Below, in pieces: positions 39,500-54,077 of a stretch of DNA of 64,000 bases; the stretch's first letter is position 1, and each line of letters begins with the position of its first letter. A model generated the notes under the pieces. It worked only from the letters and a program-made list of their open reading frames with translations. It made no database searches and had not been told where the DNA came from. The position numbers were made by a program, and so were the translations under genes. The stretch is from Apis mellifera (lineage: Eukaryota; Arthropoda; Insecta; Hymenoptera; Apidae), in the NCBI RefSeq assembly GCF_003254395.2, contig NC_037651.1:3968001-4032000 (forward strand), read 5' to 3'.

Positions 39500-42299
39500 A
39501 TTGGCTGAGCTGTCAGTTAAATTCCCGGTTTAATACCAGTTGAATCAAAGCGTGGCGGAAACGGCATTGCGCCGTGTTAAATGTTAACATATAATTGATT
39601 CGTATCCAAGGATGGAATTTACGACTCCTTTGGGAAATCGTTTTCCACGAGTGAACGCCTCGATCCTCTATCCAATCTAATACCGAATTAATTGTTGGAG
39701 ATAATCGTTGGAAATTATGGCTATCTCTCTAATGGCTATTCGATATCTTTCTGAAACGATCTCTTTAAATTAAGCATACGAACGGCTCATTTTGTTTGTC
39801 CATTCGATCTTTTTCGAATCTCAAGTCGTTGAGTCTAATAAAGATTTTTTTAATTCGTTCAGAATCATCAGATTGATTGGCTATGGATTTTTTTATTTGT
39901 GGTTGTTACGTAGGTTGGATAGTTTTATTTTCAAGATTTCTTTGATTGAAATACAAATATATCACAAATAGTGTTAATCAATTAATTGTACGATTCATTT
40001 ATTATAATAAATTCATCCTTTTAATGTTGTTGTAATAATTATTTATAATAGAAAATTTGTAGAAGTTATTATAAAACATTATATTAGTTAGCAAGTTTTT
40101 TTTTTAATATTAAAAATTCTATATTAATCGTTAGGAATATAGCATAATGTTTCTTTAATCTTCATCCTTTAAGATATAATCATTCCTCAAATTTATATGG
40201 AATAATTATTCTTTCGATAACACTTTATTTTCTGAATTAATCCTGCTTCCTTCTCTCAACTAACTATCTGTCCCCTTCCTCAGACAAAATTAATTCTTCA
40301 ATGGACACGGTCGATGAGAAAATCTATGAAAAATATTTTTATCCCATCAAATGTACCATCCCCTGCCTCTATCTTCTTCCATTCCATCTTCTTCCTTCTT
40401 AAATCGAAAAAAGAAAGAGAAGAGGGAAAATCAATCAATCTACTCGGAGATCTACTCTTTCGTTCATCAATTTCACGGCTGTGTCTCGTGACTGATGACT
40501 TCCGGCCATTGAGATTAAATAAAACGAAGGAGGATCGGAATGAAAGTAGCAGAGGTGGAGATGGAAGGGCGCGAAGAATGCGAAGGATTCTCGCTACGAA
40601 TGGCGATCAGTCTTGAACGAAGTGTTAATCCCCGTTTTATTACGGTGCCTTCTTCAACCTGTCTGGAATCGTAGGCGTCATTCGTCAAGTAATCCGGCTA
40701 CCAATTAACGATAATTACGTTTTATTACTTAAAGGTCGTGAACCTGAGTTATTCCCTTCGTTGTCTCGCTTATCATTCAATTTTTTACGCGATTTCACTC
40801 GTTCAATTTCATGTATCATGTGTCACAGTTGATCAGGAACAAAACTCGTTGAAACTGGGATTAATTTTCTTGGAACCGTGAATGAAGAAGAGTCGATTTT
40901 TCTTTTTTAATTATATTAAATTAAATATTTAATTTATTAATTATATTTGTGAAAGAACGATTGATTGAAATTTTATAAATTTGAAAGAAAAGTTTTTCTG
41001 CGTGAGATTTTCAGAAGAAAACTTTGAAAATTTATAAAACTTCAACACAAAGTTAAAAGGATATTGTATTTAGAGGAATAGAATAGTTAATTCGTAATTT
41101 TTAAATCAAAATCAATGGACTGGCCCAGGGATTCTTATAAAAAATTATATAGAATAATTTATAAATTTATAGTTTATTATTGTGATATTAATAATAAAAT
41201 TTATCGTGACAACGAAGGGAAAAACCTGACAGATCTCTTCAAACTGTGCTTCCCAGTTCTTTAACGTAGCTTTTTCCTGGAACAACGACCCCAGGCTACT
41301 AAATTATTGGCCAACAGAGTTTCCAAGGATTTATTTTGCGTGGAGGACGGTCATGACAATCGCCTCTTAACTCACAGGGGTCATGAGGTCGTGCCCAAGA
41401 GACCCACATTTCTCTCTTCACCTCTTTACCGATTCTCTTACCTCCTTCGCTGTCCCCATACATTTCACCTTATCTCATCCTCCACGACTCTTTCGATTTC
41501 TACTTTCTATACCGGCTTCTCCTTGCCGATCCGTTTCGCTTATCTCGCCCCTATCCCGTGAAAGCTTATCAAATATTCGAGTGCAACTGTTCGGTGACAG
41601 TGATTCCTTGAGTAAAATGTTGTGTTTCCACCGATGGGATTAAATGGAATTAAAGTATCGTGGAAAAAAAAAAAAAATTGGCGAAGAAAAATTGAAGATA
41701 AAGATTTAAATTTTCCAATAGAGAGATTATTTATGAATATATTTTTTTTATGGAAATCAGTTTTATATACAGTTATTTATTTACTTGAAAAAAAAAAGAG
41801 GGAAGATAACGAAGATTCATGAATAAATTTGGAATAAATATATCCATGTAAATTTAAAATCAACATGTCATTGAATTAATTTTATGAATTAATTTATTCT
41901 TCTTTTCGAAAGTAATATCATTATCATCTTTTATATCCCGTATATTTTTCACAAATTTTTTAGAGGCCTCTGTTTATACAACGTTATTGCATTACTTCGT
42001 TTGCAAAATTTTTACCCAAAACCGAGATCTTGTATTAAATATGATCGCGAAATTCCATCGTATTTTCATAGCATCCCCGATTTTATCGTTCATTTTTATT
42101 CCAAAAAAAAAAAAAAAAAGAAAACAAATTTTCACGACGCTTGAAACTTTGGTAAAATACAATAAAATACTCTCGATAATAATCTTAATCCCTCGAATAA
42201 TATCGATCATTTTCAACGAGGTACGATCAAAAAATTTCTTATCCTCCACGGAACCATCCTCGATTTTCAACGGCGGAAAATTTAATTCCGGAAGGAGAG
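39500..42299. other. Non-coding stretch
   Basis: No exon recognised. A pyrimidine-rich segment at 41400-41560 creates overlapping Ser/Leu/Phe-rich frames. The remainder is AT-rich with A/T runs. Confidence 0.5.
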
Positions 42300-42404
42300 A
42301 CAGAGAGAGAGAGAGACGAATCTCTCTAAAAAAGACGAATCTCTTGCCCGATCGAAGAAAAATTCCCGATGGGGGAAGGGAATAGAGAAGAAGAAGAAGA
42401 AGAA
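42300..42404. repeat. GA and AAG microsatellite pair
   Basis: A (GA)n tract at 42300-42315 and an (AAG)n tract at 42385-42404, separated by about 70 bp of purine-rich DNA. Confidence 0.8.
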
Positions 42405-42609
42405 ATGAAACCCGGATCTCGCATTTCATCCAATTGCGTCGTTTAAAGACGCCCCTTTGAAGTCCTCCTCCTCCTCCCCTTCCGCGCTTCCATCGTTAAT
42501 TTCTCTTTATCGATGTTCTTTTTCAAAGCAAAATTACACGCCACCCCGAATGGAACGGGGTGTGTTATTTAAAATCCCGTGCCCTTTTCCACGATTCGCT
42601 CGCAAAGCC

Positions 42610-42635
42610 GCACGCACGCACGCACGCACGCACGC
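42610..42635. repeat. (CACG)n tetranucleotide microsatellite
   Basis: Six or more CACG units in a GC-rich patch (42430-42960) that also holds an 11-C run at 42908-42918. It creates an Ala-Arg-Thr-His repeat in one frame, which should not be taken as a protein. Confidence 0.92.
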
Positions 42636-42959
42636 GGAAGGGGCGGGGGTTGTGGCGAAAGAGAGGCCGGCGTCCTTGTCATTATTTAATTTAATCCTCA
42701 ATTGGAGTTTGCCGGGCGCGGAGACACGTCCCGTTCCGCCTCAACGATGAGAAATTTCCACGGACAACTCGTGGAAACTGGCGCTCGTTGGGGCTCGCGC
42801 GCTGACGATCGATGAAATTGAAGAGGATAATTAGACGCTCCTCGTCTGGCCCGGGCCGACAGTTTTTTCCCGGAATTTGTTTCCTGCCCGTGCGATCGTG
42901 GCCCCTTCCCCCCCCCCCATCGAGCCACCGGGAGAGGCCACGTGTTTGCGTTTACGTGG

Positions 42960-45900
42960 TGATTTAATTGGCGATTTGCTGTACTGGCAAGTTTCGAGCG
43001 ATTTTACATTATATGGTGGAGAAGTTAATTGGAAATGAGTTATGAATTTCTTTTTTTTTTGGAAATATTTTGGTACGAAAAAGATTAGTTTATAATTGTT
43101 GAGAAAAATATGGAAGGAATTTAACTCGAGAATCAATTTATTGAGGGAAAAATACTAGAATTTTCAATTTTTTTGTATGGCAGGATTTTGTATATGTAAA
43201 TCAAAAATATATATTTATTGTTTCATAAACAGGTTGGAAATAAAATTAGAAGTTATTGTTAACAATTGCTCTTCCATATTTTTCTCGCAAAGGTTTAAAT
43301 TTCAAAAAGTTTTTAATGATAGAGAAAAATATAATTGCAAGTTTAATCTGCAAATATCTTTTTTCTTTTTCACAACACTTGAACGATGTATTTAAGCAAC
43401 GTAGATAAAAGTTTACAAGTCGAAACAAGCCTGAGAGAGAAAAATCTAAAAAACCAATGAAAAATTGCTTAATTTTCAATAGGATTTTTAGGATTAATGA
43501 CATCGATTAGAAAAGCTGCATACCAGCTTAAAGAAAAAAAAAAAAACAATCCTTTGATCATTCTTTCCATCAACGTATTACCCCATAGCCTCATAATTTC
43601 CATTTTGGAAAAATGCAAATTCGAAATTACCGCCGCACACTTTCTAACACCGTTCGTCTCCTCTCTCAGTCGATTTAAATGTGCATAATTCAAGGACCCG
43701 GCAGATACACAGCGTTACATTCATTCCTCCCTTCCTTCGTTTTTCCTCCCACGTTCCCTCCTTTCGAAGACGTTATCCGAAGCGTAAATAGGAATCACAG
43801 TGGCGCACATTCTTTTTTCGTTTCTCTCCTTTCCTTTCCCCCTCCCTCGTGCACGTTTCCTTTATTTCGATATTTATGATCGTGGGATGAGTTTCCTCCA
43901 CGTTACTGGAAATACAGTAAACGAGGGGTTGTTCCTTCAGTTCCGTCCAGATTTCTCCCTCTGCCCTTTCGTTACAGCCACACACACGGCTGAGAGCATT
44001 CGCGAATTCCGCGGTGATAAAATTGTTCTAACGTGAAACTTGGTTACTCAGCCGCGAGAAGAAAATGGAGGGGGAGAGGGTGCGCTTCCCTCTTTCAAAC
44101 TTGGTTCGACTTTCTCGATATTCGCAGTCGAAAAATAATTCACGCTCGATGGAAATCGCGTTGCAAATTAATCGAATCGTTGGTTAATTTTATGAAAGAT
44201 GGTTGGTGGATATTGGAACGGTTTCGGTTTTTTGTCACTTCGATAAAGAAGCAATTGCAATAATTCATTCGCAATTCGATTGTTTAACGGTTTAATTGTG
44301 TAATATTAGTATTGTAATTATAATAATTAGTGTGATATGATATTTCGTGATAATTCGAAGTTTATAAAAGAAACGGGGATATAAATAATCGGAGAAATTG
44401 GTTCGATACAAGTTTGTTGTTCGATCATTCGTCAATCTAATTAATTAAAGTTGTGCACTGCTTTGATATCTTTGATTATCCTCTTCAAACTTTTAGTTTC
44501 GACTTTTTCAACTTATTTCGATTACATTCAATTTTTTTTTTCTTTTTTTAATTTCATAGAGTAACCAGCTGCAACTTTCCTCAAGTTTTCAAAGCTGTTT
44601 TATATATATATATTTTCAACTTTATGCAGCAAAGAGCAGCATCGTCCCTTTGAATTTCGTGTCTAGTTTTGTTTTTTTTTTCTTTTTGTTTCTTCTTTTT
44701 TTCAATTTCACGTGACAATCCAATCTTTTCGCTCATTTTTGCGGCAACTTCAATTTTTTAAAACCATTCAACTCTATCTCTTTTCCAATTTTATTTAACA
44801 AATTTTTTTTTCCATTGTCTCAACTTTTCTTGATTTTACACTTCGATGCTTTATTTTTTTTTTTTTTAATATATTTGCTTTGATTCTTTTCATATTTCTC
44901 AAATTACAAGGAAAAAAAAGAAAGCTGGATAATTGACGTGTGAACACGGGAACACGTTGGCGTCGTAAAATTATGAAAATAATCCCAACAGCTTTCCTTA
45001 GATGTCTTACAACCGTCGTTATAGCCGTGGGCAAATCTATTTCGCCAACGTTTCAGCCTCGTTTGCGATTACGACCTGTATCTGGCTAAATCCCTCTCGT
45101 TGCACACGCTCGTTCCAAGGAAGAATGAATTTACACTGAGAAATCGGGCATCGTGGATCAACAGTTTAAACAGATTTCTCGAAGCCTTTGCTACATTTAT
45201 AATTGAAATTCATTCGCTTTGACACATTCTTCCCGTCCAATTCGATTTTTATCTCTACAAATTGATCGTTGATTTGTTCAAACAGTAATATATTTTCGAT
45301 TATTCATATTACTCTTCCAATAGAAAATCGAAAGTGAAATTTATTCACTGCCTTTCTTATATTGGAATGATTTTAAATCGTTCCTCCAGAAAATAAGAAG
45401 AAACATTTTTGAATAAAAGTGAAAGAAATATTATAAAAAATATTCTTGCAAAGCAAGAATACACGAATCGATTTAAAAAATTTAAAAAATCGAATGCACG
45501 ATCGATCAAAATTAATCGAAAAAGTCGCCTCGAGCACGACGTATGTAACCAATTCCCGATTTATCGAGAAAGTCAGAAAGTTTCTCATCTATCATCCATC
45601 ATTATATTCGTGGAAGCGAACAAGCGCCAAAAATTACATTCGTTACAAGTGTCGTGCTGACAGATCATACGTTTCGAGCCCGAGCATTACTTACTAAAGA
45701 GAAAGAGAACGAGAGAACGAGAGAGAGGATGGGACGGGAAATCTGAAATTCAGATCAGTCGATGGCGTTCCCAGATAGTCAGGATGAATTCACGGATAGA
45801 CAAACAGAGAATCGAAGAGCTGTGGAGTCGGTGGTAGGATAGAGAGAGCGAGGGAGCGACGGTTGGAGGAAGATGGGCGGATGTATCAGCGATTCGTGTG

Positions 45901-46980
45901 CTCAGGCTCGTTTTAACGATATTTTGCTCCCTTTGAAGCTGAAAAGTTGCGAAAGGAAAAGGGTGGAATTTGAACGAGCCCCGGGGGAGGGGGAGGAAAA
46001 AAATATACATCCCAAGTTTATGTTATGCGATTAAATTTGTACCTGGCGTTCCTTTCTTCTTTTCTTTTTTTCCTACGATTTTCCACGATATATCATTGGG
46101 GATTCAGAAATTTCTCGCGACACTTTCTCCACTGGAATCCATTGGAAAATTTCACGAAACTTAAATCGCTGTTTAACGTGCATCGTTTAGGATAATTGCG
46201 TTAAAATTTTATTTATATGCCACGTTATTGCAACCATCACTTTATATATCGTGAAATCATCGAATGAAACATTCAAGTTTCAGTAAATCGTTGTTCTACC
46301 CTGTTGATGATCGTTTTGATAAGCGAGAGACTTAGATACTTGATAGAGGATAGGAAAACAGGGAATTCTGTATTAATTTTATAGATCGTAATAGACTAAT
46401 AAATTTAAATAGTAGAAATATAAGTGTAGTAATTATAGTAGAAATATAACTAAGAATAATTAAATAGAAATATATTTACGGATTTTTATAAACTTGATCG
46501 ATCGACTGAATTATGATTACAAAATTCTCTCTTGTTCCGGCTAGAATTTCATTCTTATCTGTACGTATAAATTATACACGTGGCAGAAAAAAATTGCTCA
46601 CACAATTTGTAATCTCAGTTTATAATCAGTTCAGTTCAATTTATTTACTTTTAAATAATTGTTGTTTAAATCGCGAACGATAAATCTTCTTTTTATATAT
46701 TTTTCGCTATCTGGAAGGGAATGTTTCAACATTTTAAAAATAGTTAGTTTAATGGAAAAAATTAGATATATCGTTTAACCAACTCCAGAATTAAAAAGAA
46801 GAAAATTCTGATTGGACAACATACTCTGAAAAGTAGTATTAAAATTCGCGCAGGTTATTCGTGAACGATAACGGTATCGGGTCCGTGAAAAATTGAAATC
46901 AATTGAAAAGTAAGGCCGGGTTTCGGGTGTCGTTGCTCCGTCCCTGGATATACATTTACACGTGTCGAATGGCATTTACA
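42960..46980. other. Non-coding stretch
   Basis: No exon recognised. A purine-rich, GA-containing segment lies at about 45697-45880. T runs occur near 44530, 44665 and 44855. The remainder is AT-rich. Confidence 0.5.
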
Positions 46981-46983
46981 AGA

Positions 46984-47079
46984 GCGCGCGCGCGCGCACC
47001 GATACATGGTTGCACATCGAAATCCATGCACCGTTAGTCGACATTCATTGGCTTCTTCTTCTTCTTCTTCTTCTTCTTC
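46984..47079. repeat. (CG)n and (CTT)n microsatellites
   Basis: An alternating CG run at 46984-46998 (potential Z-DNA) and a CTT run at 47052-47079. The CTT run causes a poly-Ser or poly-Leu stretch in overlapping + frames at 46962-47410, which I regard as spurious. Confidence 0.9.
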
Positions 47080-50000
47080 ATCTCCAAGCCCCGGTTCCCC
47101 TTCGTTTTCTCTCTCAACCTACCAACACGTCCCACCACGCAACGTCTCATTCCCCTTCTATTCCGTCTCCCTGTCCTCGTCCAACGTTCCTCCTCCCTCC
47201 TCCTCTTTCCATCACCAGCCAGGAGGAGACCAACTGGTTGCCAATAAGAGAAATTCTTCTTGTTGCTCGCGTTGCTTCCATTTTCTTAGCCTGTTACCCA
47301 GCCTGCCCAGTTATGTGGACTATAACGGAATCGGTACCGGGTTAAATTTAACCTCGCTGCGCCCGCCACTGACCTTGTTTCGCGTCCTGCGCCCTTCCTG
47401 TCATCCTTGAACAGCCGTGGGATCTTTACGTCTGCAAGAGAAGGCATAATAAGTATTTGACCAGATGCTGATGATTAATAATTTGATTGAAAATCAATCA
47501 GTCGTAATTTATAATTAATCCGCAAGTTTGGATCGAGACACATTTTTTCGAAAAATAGTTAGATTTTTAGATCTTGCTTATATTTGAATTATTTATTATT
47601 CTATATAATTAATAGTTATTATCGAGATAAGGGCGTTTCTATTGGAAGATCTGTATGTAAAAACAATATGGACGAATCACGATCGTCGATCAATGAGCGC
47701 AAATCCGTTTGATCGAATAATTACTCGCCACTGTAGGACGCTACTTATATGGTAATTCTATGCAAATGATCGGAGCTAACTATTTCCAATCATCGATAGC
47801 CGCAGAAATCCTCCAAGGGATAGAAAATCGCCACGTGATGATCAAGGGGATAACGAACACCTTGGACAAGAGGATGATGATGATGATGATTTCGATATAT
47901 TAAAATATTCATGAGGCGTAACGTGTTATTTCACCATCCAAGATAAATGTTATAAAATGTTATACCGGTGGACAAGATACACAAAGTGTATTTCCTACAC
48001 TCCTGGAATGGAATATTTAATGAATTCCCTTCATCTATCTTCGAACGTGTCCTCTTTATCCTGCCTCGATGTATTTTAATGGCGTCGATAGATGGATCTC
48101 TCGATGGGTGTACAGTGTGAGGTGAAAATCTTTTTTTTCTCCCTTTACTTTATAAATTGTGCCACCAAAATGAAGATCCTGTTTACGTAACGAACACTTT
48201 ATACATACATGTATCATCGTAATCAGTCTATAATCAGTGGTTCTCATTCGTAATTGCGAATCTTTATCACATGTTATAGAATACTTTATCATGTTGTAGA
48301 ATTTCTAAACGAATTCCCTTTTCCTCAAGAAGCAGTAAGTTTGTCTCTTACTGTACGTGCACGTACGTACATACGGCATAAATACATTTTTTATAGGAAA
48401 CGATTCCTTTATACGTCCGCGAAGGCTGAAATTTCTACGCGATTATACGTGATCTGTTTACCGCGGATCGAAAGAGGCGAAGGACAAAAGGAATAGCGGG
48501 AAGTGGAGAGGCATTTTTATCGCGAACAAAACGTTTTCAATGGTAACCATTGTGGCTACCACGGTGTATAACAGTCGTACTTGTAACGGTATTGCTTGAA
48601 ATCGAAGTATACTGTTCCACTCTATTTTTCTGTTGTTTCACCGCGATCCATCTTCGGTTTCGACGTTCCAATGACAACTTTGATCGAAACTCGATAAATC
48701 TTTCTACTTTTTTCTCTCTTTCTCTCTCTTTCGCCTCTTTTGCACGCAGATCTTATTCCAATTATTCTTTTCTCGACGAAATAATAATTTTAACAGCGTT
48801 TCGATTAAAATTATAAATGATCGTCTAATTGAGAAAAGAAATGATAGGTCGAGTAGCAAGTTGTTCATTTATTATCTTATCCAAATTCCATCGAAAATTA
48901 AACAATCTTTACTTCGTTGTGTTTTGAATTTTGCAACTAGTTTTTTTAAATTACGATAAACTACTATGTGAAAAATTCTACTCGAAGAAGTTATGACCGT
49001 AATTCGTTTCGACGATGCACAATGGGCATGGAACCATTTGTTGAATGAAAATATTTCCACACGCGTTGCACACGTGCCACGGCGCAATATGTTGCTTCGT
49101 TTATTATATCAAAATTTTTGTCTAATGTTTTCCTCCCCCCCCTGCAGAAAAATAACTCGACGTTCCGACTAGCCGGTGAGATATTGCGCCATTACTACTC
49201 TCTACCGTTTATTACAGGTAGAACGCGATGTAATATGGCATAAAATAAGTTCACGCGTTACTCGTGATAGTTGGCTTGGTATATGAGGAAAAAAAAAATA
49301 TATATGTATATATTTCTACGTGTTTTAAAATCTGAGAAATTAAAGTATAAGGATGGAATAACATAAATATGTGCAAATATTTTACACATATTTCTCTTGA
49401 ATATTTCTGGACACTGTTTTGACAATACAAATTTTTCAATATTTTACTCGAAATTTTATTCGCATTAAAAGTGTCTTTGCATCGAAGAAACATTTAAATA
49501 TCTTACTCATCCTTACATTTACATTAATTTATCCCATTTTGAGAAATTATCACCAGCGTTCGAATCGTTTTGTTAAATTTCCCCTTCTCCTCCTCGAATC
49601 TTTTTCGCGAACAACGTCTAACCTTTAATTTCTATAACGTCGTAAACAAGCATAGAAAAAAAATATATTGTTTTCGCATTAACGACAGGGCGAGGAAAAA
49701 CAGCGCTATAAATTAATATTGCGAAACCACGGTATGACGGTAGTTGGACGCTGGCATACGGTACTTGGAGGAGTATTTTTCTTTGAGACGGGCGTCGAGG
49801 TCAAGGATGATGCGGTTTCCGAGGGAAACCGGTTCTCTGAAAGGAATCGCGGCTCGAATTCGCGTGGCGATCACCGATTCACCGGGTTACGTTACGGTCT
49901 GGAATCGTTCCTGGTGATTCCATTAGATCGTCCAATAATTCCATTAAAACGTATTCGTTTGCTCGAATCCAGCGTGAACGAGGCATTTGCCTTTAAATCT

Positions 50001-52542
50001 CTTTCCAACAGCGATCGTTTGCAACGTTTCGAGTGTCGAAGGCAACAAATAAATTGGATAAATATCGATCGAGAGAAATAGAAATGTTTAATTAATAAGA
50101 AGGTGATAAAACGATAAATTTGAATGCTTGTAATATATATATAGAATGTGATATATTTCTGGGATAAATTTTCACTCTTATCCATCCTTAAATTATATTA
50201 TAAACTTAATAAATGAATCTCGATCGAAAAATATTCCACGAATGATATGTTAATATCCAAACGAGAGGTCAATTTCTATAAATATTTCGTTCCTTTCGAA
50301 AAAGAAAGGGAAAAAAAATAACAAAATATTTGAATAACTATCTATAAATAAACCTAGAACGTTCCTGTTTATTAACATGCAGCTACGTAGTAAAATTCTA
50401 CACGTAAAATTTCACCAATAAAAAATAGCCAACTATTCCTTCCGCATAATATTCGAATTCCACGAGGAGGGGAGGGAATAGAAATACTCGACACGGATTT
50501 ATAAGCGACCATCAATAGTCTCTCGAGACTCAGCAAACGACACCCTTCTCGTTTATTAAATTCAGAAACGAGAGGAGAGGGAGGAGGAGTCGAGAGGTGA
50601 CAATATGTAACCCCGAAAAATATCGGACAGTCGGCGAAATGATATGCGTCGCCTCGTCCATGGAATGCTGGCGTAATGGGGCGCAATATCGTCGAGCAAA
50701 CAAGTCGTTTCTCGAATAGCGGAAGGCCAAGTTGAATTTCCATCGTTCGTTCACCTCGTCCACGTTCCAAGCTGACGACGGCGCACCGCCTCGAACACCG
50801 TTTCGTGTCCGTCGTCACTCGTGCAGGTCACTGCGAAAAACGATTGTCCACAGCGGCGCACTCTCGAATCGAAATCGCACGAATTAAAGTGCTCGTGGGA
50901 ACGAGAGATTCTACGACCCTGAATTTATCCAAATTGTGCCCGTTGCGCCGAATACGCTCCTTCTTCTGGACAGATTGAATCATCACAATGCCTGTGAAAT
51001 TTTATGAAACGATTCTTAATTTCTCAAAGATGAACGATGGAAAGTGGAAATTTTGAGTCGATAATTAAAAAAAAAAAAAGAGAGAAATCAATTCTTTCTT
51101 CTCGTTTCATTTAATATAATAAATTCGATAAATTCAAAATTGTGAGAATTTTAGAACACAAATGGTTCGATCAACTACTAATTATTTTACACAAAGTGAT
51201 GCAAAACAACGAGCTTCGCTTAATATTTGTTTAATTGTTATCTAAGAAGAAGAATTCTCCACGGATTGCAGTGTTCTAATGCAGTAGCGTGCACACGATC
51301 ATCCCCGGACAGGAATTTCGAATTCGAGTCAACGCACCGCTGGGACTCGCTGTGGGAGGATACTTGGCCCTTTGACCAAGTTCCTCCGCTTGTGTTGCCA
51401 CGTTTGCGCCAACCAAATTACGTAATGGTGATAACCAAAGACATTTCCTGCCTCCTGCGCCTCTCCCCCCCAAACAACGAGAATCGTTATTCCGCCTGAG
51501 GATATCCTCTATGAGCCATTATCCAGCTCACGAGCGAGTCACATTTATGTTGTTCTTCGACTCTCCTCTCCGCGAAACTCTCCTTCAGAGATCTGATTTC
51601 TGAAAGCAGTTTCTTCGGCTCGTGATCTTGCCTCCATGCGATAAGAAGTTGGAACGAGGATATCACGTATCGTTCCATTTATTCAGGCCAGAGTTTCTGG
51701 AATACATGGAATTTTTCTGTTTGCTTTCAATTTTGAATCCTTGCAATTTTTGATCAATTAATAACCTGACTTGGTTTGGTTTAAATAAATCCAAAGGTAC
51801 TTTATCGATAGATAAATACATTTGTGCAATATCATTTTGAAACAATCTTTCCAATTAAGTTAAATTTATTCAAACTTGTAAAATTTCCTCAAAGTTTTGG
51901 TATTATATCCACATGAAAATTTGTTGGACCGTGAACACGCGCTCCATCATTTACTCTTTCATTTATACAAAATCCACAATCGAAATCAGATAACCAAATA
52001 TCTCTTTACTCTCCATCTTTTCCCAATCTCTTTCAAGTTTCCTGCAACGAACGATAAATAATGTGAGAAAATTCTACGATAGATAGAGAATGATGGAAAA
52101 GAATGCTCTATGAGTAGAAGAAGTAAATTTTCGAAAACGAATCACGAGAATGCTTCGATAGCCCTAGGTGTATCCCCTCCTCTCGAAATTCCACGAAGCT
52201 ATCCATTCTCCCCTAGAATTATTCCTCTACACGGATCATTACACAGACTATACCATTATTAACATTCCTCAATTTCTTCCATTCACCACCAAAAGAAGGA
52301 AAGAAGAAAAGAAGCGAAACACGAAAATCATCAATGACAAATCTCAATTATTACTCCAATAATTTCCTTCTATTTATTGCTTCATTTATTTAATTTATCT
52401 AGTTTTCGAAAAATACTCGAGTTCACGCTCGAGTTCTGGCCGTCCTCCAAGAGTAGACACGGGTCTCTATAAGAGAGCGTAAAGGCCGAGGCGAGTAAAA
52501 GGCGCCGCCTTGAACGGTTGAGTGAAAGGAAGCTCTAGGAGA
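47080..52542. other. Non-coding stretch
   Basis: No exon supported. A (GAT)n run lies at about 47872-47889, and a C-run followed by ctgcag at 49134-49146. GC-richer patches at 49720-49940, 50460-50960 and 51260-51490 carry open frames up to 148 codons (50818 to 50372, minus), but no recognisable motif or splice pattern. Confidence 0.45.
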
Positions 52543-52570
52543 AGAGAGAGAGAGAGAGAGAGAGAAAGAG
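52543..52570. repeat. (GA)n microsatellite
   Basis: About 12 GA units followed by an aaag interruption. Confidence 0.9.
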
Positions 52571-52951
52571 GATGGCTCGTAGGAAGAGATAGATGCAGGA
52601 AGACGGTGAACCGCTTGTCCTCAAAGCTGGAATGCCAGAGGCGTATGTATACGCCTGATAATGCAACCACCGGCTCTCGTTATTCGTCCACCACCAGGGA
52701 ATCTTGTTTATTCTGACCGCCAAATTTCCGCTGACATTGTTTCGGTTTACTTTTCCGCTTCACTTTCGGAGAATCATCTTGGAAAGACGAGTATGAATTT
52801 TGCGGAATTTGGATAGCATTTGAGAAAGAAAGGGATACTTGAATATCAATTTTTATTCTTCTTCGATGATTTGTAGTGTAGTGCTTTGAATTAGAATTAT
52901 AATAATAGTTAATTATTATATAATAGTAATAGTTTGAATTAGAATTATTAT

Positions 52952-52982
52952 AAGATTTCGTCTCAAAACGAGACGAAATCTT
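52952..52982. repeat. Perfect 13-bp inverted repeat, 5-nt loop
   Basis: The left arm is aagatttcgtctc (52952-52964), the loop aaaac, and the right arm gagacgaaatctt (52970-52982). It is a strong small hairpin in otherwise AT-rich DNA. Transcribed from either strand it would form a 13-bp stem, too short for a typical microRNA precursor. It has no T-run that would mark a Pol III terminator. Confidence 0.9.
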
Positions 52983-52989
52983 GATTGAG

Positions 52990-53688
52990 CGAATATGTTG
53001 AGATTTGATAATAAGTTTTGATAGAATTTGTTATGTATGTTTGTTGATTATTAATATATAACTAAAAAATTTAGAGAAAAGTTTAGAGATAGCAATTCCT
53101 TGAACAAGACTTTAAATTTAATTACTTCAATATTGATACTTTTGATTAAAATAAATTCTCGACAATATTTCAACATAATTATTTATTTATCACGTTTCAA
53201 AATTTTCAAATACAAAGCAAGATAGAGGGAATCCGTGGATAAATTTCTTATTTGGAAAGGAAATCGCATTCCACGATCTTTTGCTCGAGATGATAAGTAA
53301 TTCGTCATAGTAAATACATTCCGATTAGCTCATGCTTGTTAACACATTGGCCAGGTTATCGATCAAGGTCCGATGAAGACGCTTGTTTGATAATTGCGAA
53401 TTTAAAGAGGCACGCAGTTACGATTGCGTGGACGGCTATTTATATCGCGCGAAGAACAACTCGATGATGAAATCGAACACGTCGAATGCATTCTTTCTGT
53501 CGCGTCGTATCCATCCGTCATTTTTATCCAATTAAAAGTTTCGATCAAGGTGGAGATCCGGTTTAAATCTGGACGAAAACAAATTGATCGATCCCGGATT
53601 AAAAGTGACAATTTGCGTGCGATATTTATTTCGTTGAATAATTCATCAATTTTTGATTGGATTAATTTTAATCGAATTTTTCCACGGT
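52990..53688. other. AT-rich non-coding stretch
   Basis: Nothing beyond ordinary AT-rich sequence. Frames at 53402-53690 on both strands overlap and show no motif. Confidence 0.5.
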
Positions 53689-54077
53689 GAATTATTATCT
53701 CCTCTGCCTGTGAAATTTTTCACGCACCCTTTTTTTTTTTTTTTTTTATTTTAAAGCCTCGATTGGTCTCGAGTATGAATTTATTAAATTCAACAGAATC
53801 TAGAAAATAAGAAATATATATATATTATTCCTCGATCGATATAATCGTAGACAAAATTTCTTTTTCCAAAAATTCTCATTTAATTTAAAAATATAATTGA
53901 ATTATTATCTTCTCTGCCAGTGAAATTTTTCACACGCGCACTCTTTTTTTTTTTTTTATTTTAAAGCCTCGATTGGTCTCGAATATTGTCTTCTATAGAT
54001 TTATTAAATTCAACAGAATCTAGAAAATAAGAAATCTTCTTTTTCCAAAAATTCTCATTTAATTTAAAAATATAATT
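53689..54077 (+). repeat. Two-copy tandem duplication carrying pseudo-acceptors
   Basis: Copy 1 begins at 53689 and copy 2 at 53899 (gaattattatct in both). The copies share a T-run, the segment attttaaagcctcgattgg, and tctagaaaataagaaat, and end at a shared aaaatataatt. Copy 2 lacks about 30 bp, including the atatatatat-to-gacaaaa segment of copy 1. Each T-run (18 T in copy 1, 14 T in copy 2) is followed by ATTTTAAAG, which looks like a 3' splice site on the sense strand of the neighbouring exon (AG at 53755-53756 and 53965-53966). Confidence 0.9.

Noticed and set aside
42610..42635. Ala-Arg-Thr-His repeat peptide
   Set aside because: Produced entirely by the CACG tetranucleotide microsatellite.
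46962..47410. Ser-rich and Leu-rich overlapping frames
   Set aside because: Their main feature is the CTT microsatellite read in two frames; the remainder is pyrimidine-rich low complexity.
50372..50818. 148-codon minus-strand frame
   Set aside because: It lies in a GC-richer patch, overlaps another minus frame and has no recognisable family features. A frame of this length can occur by chance where stop codons are depleted.
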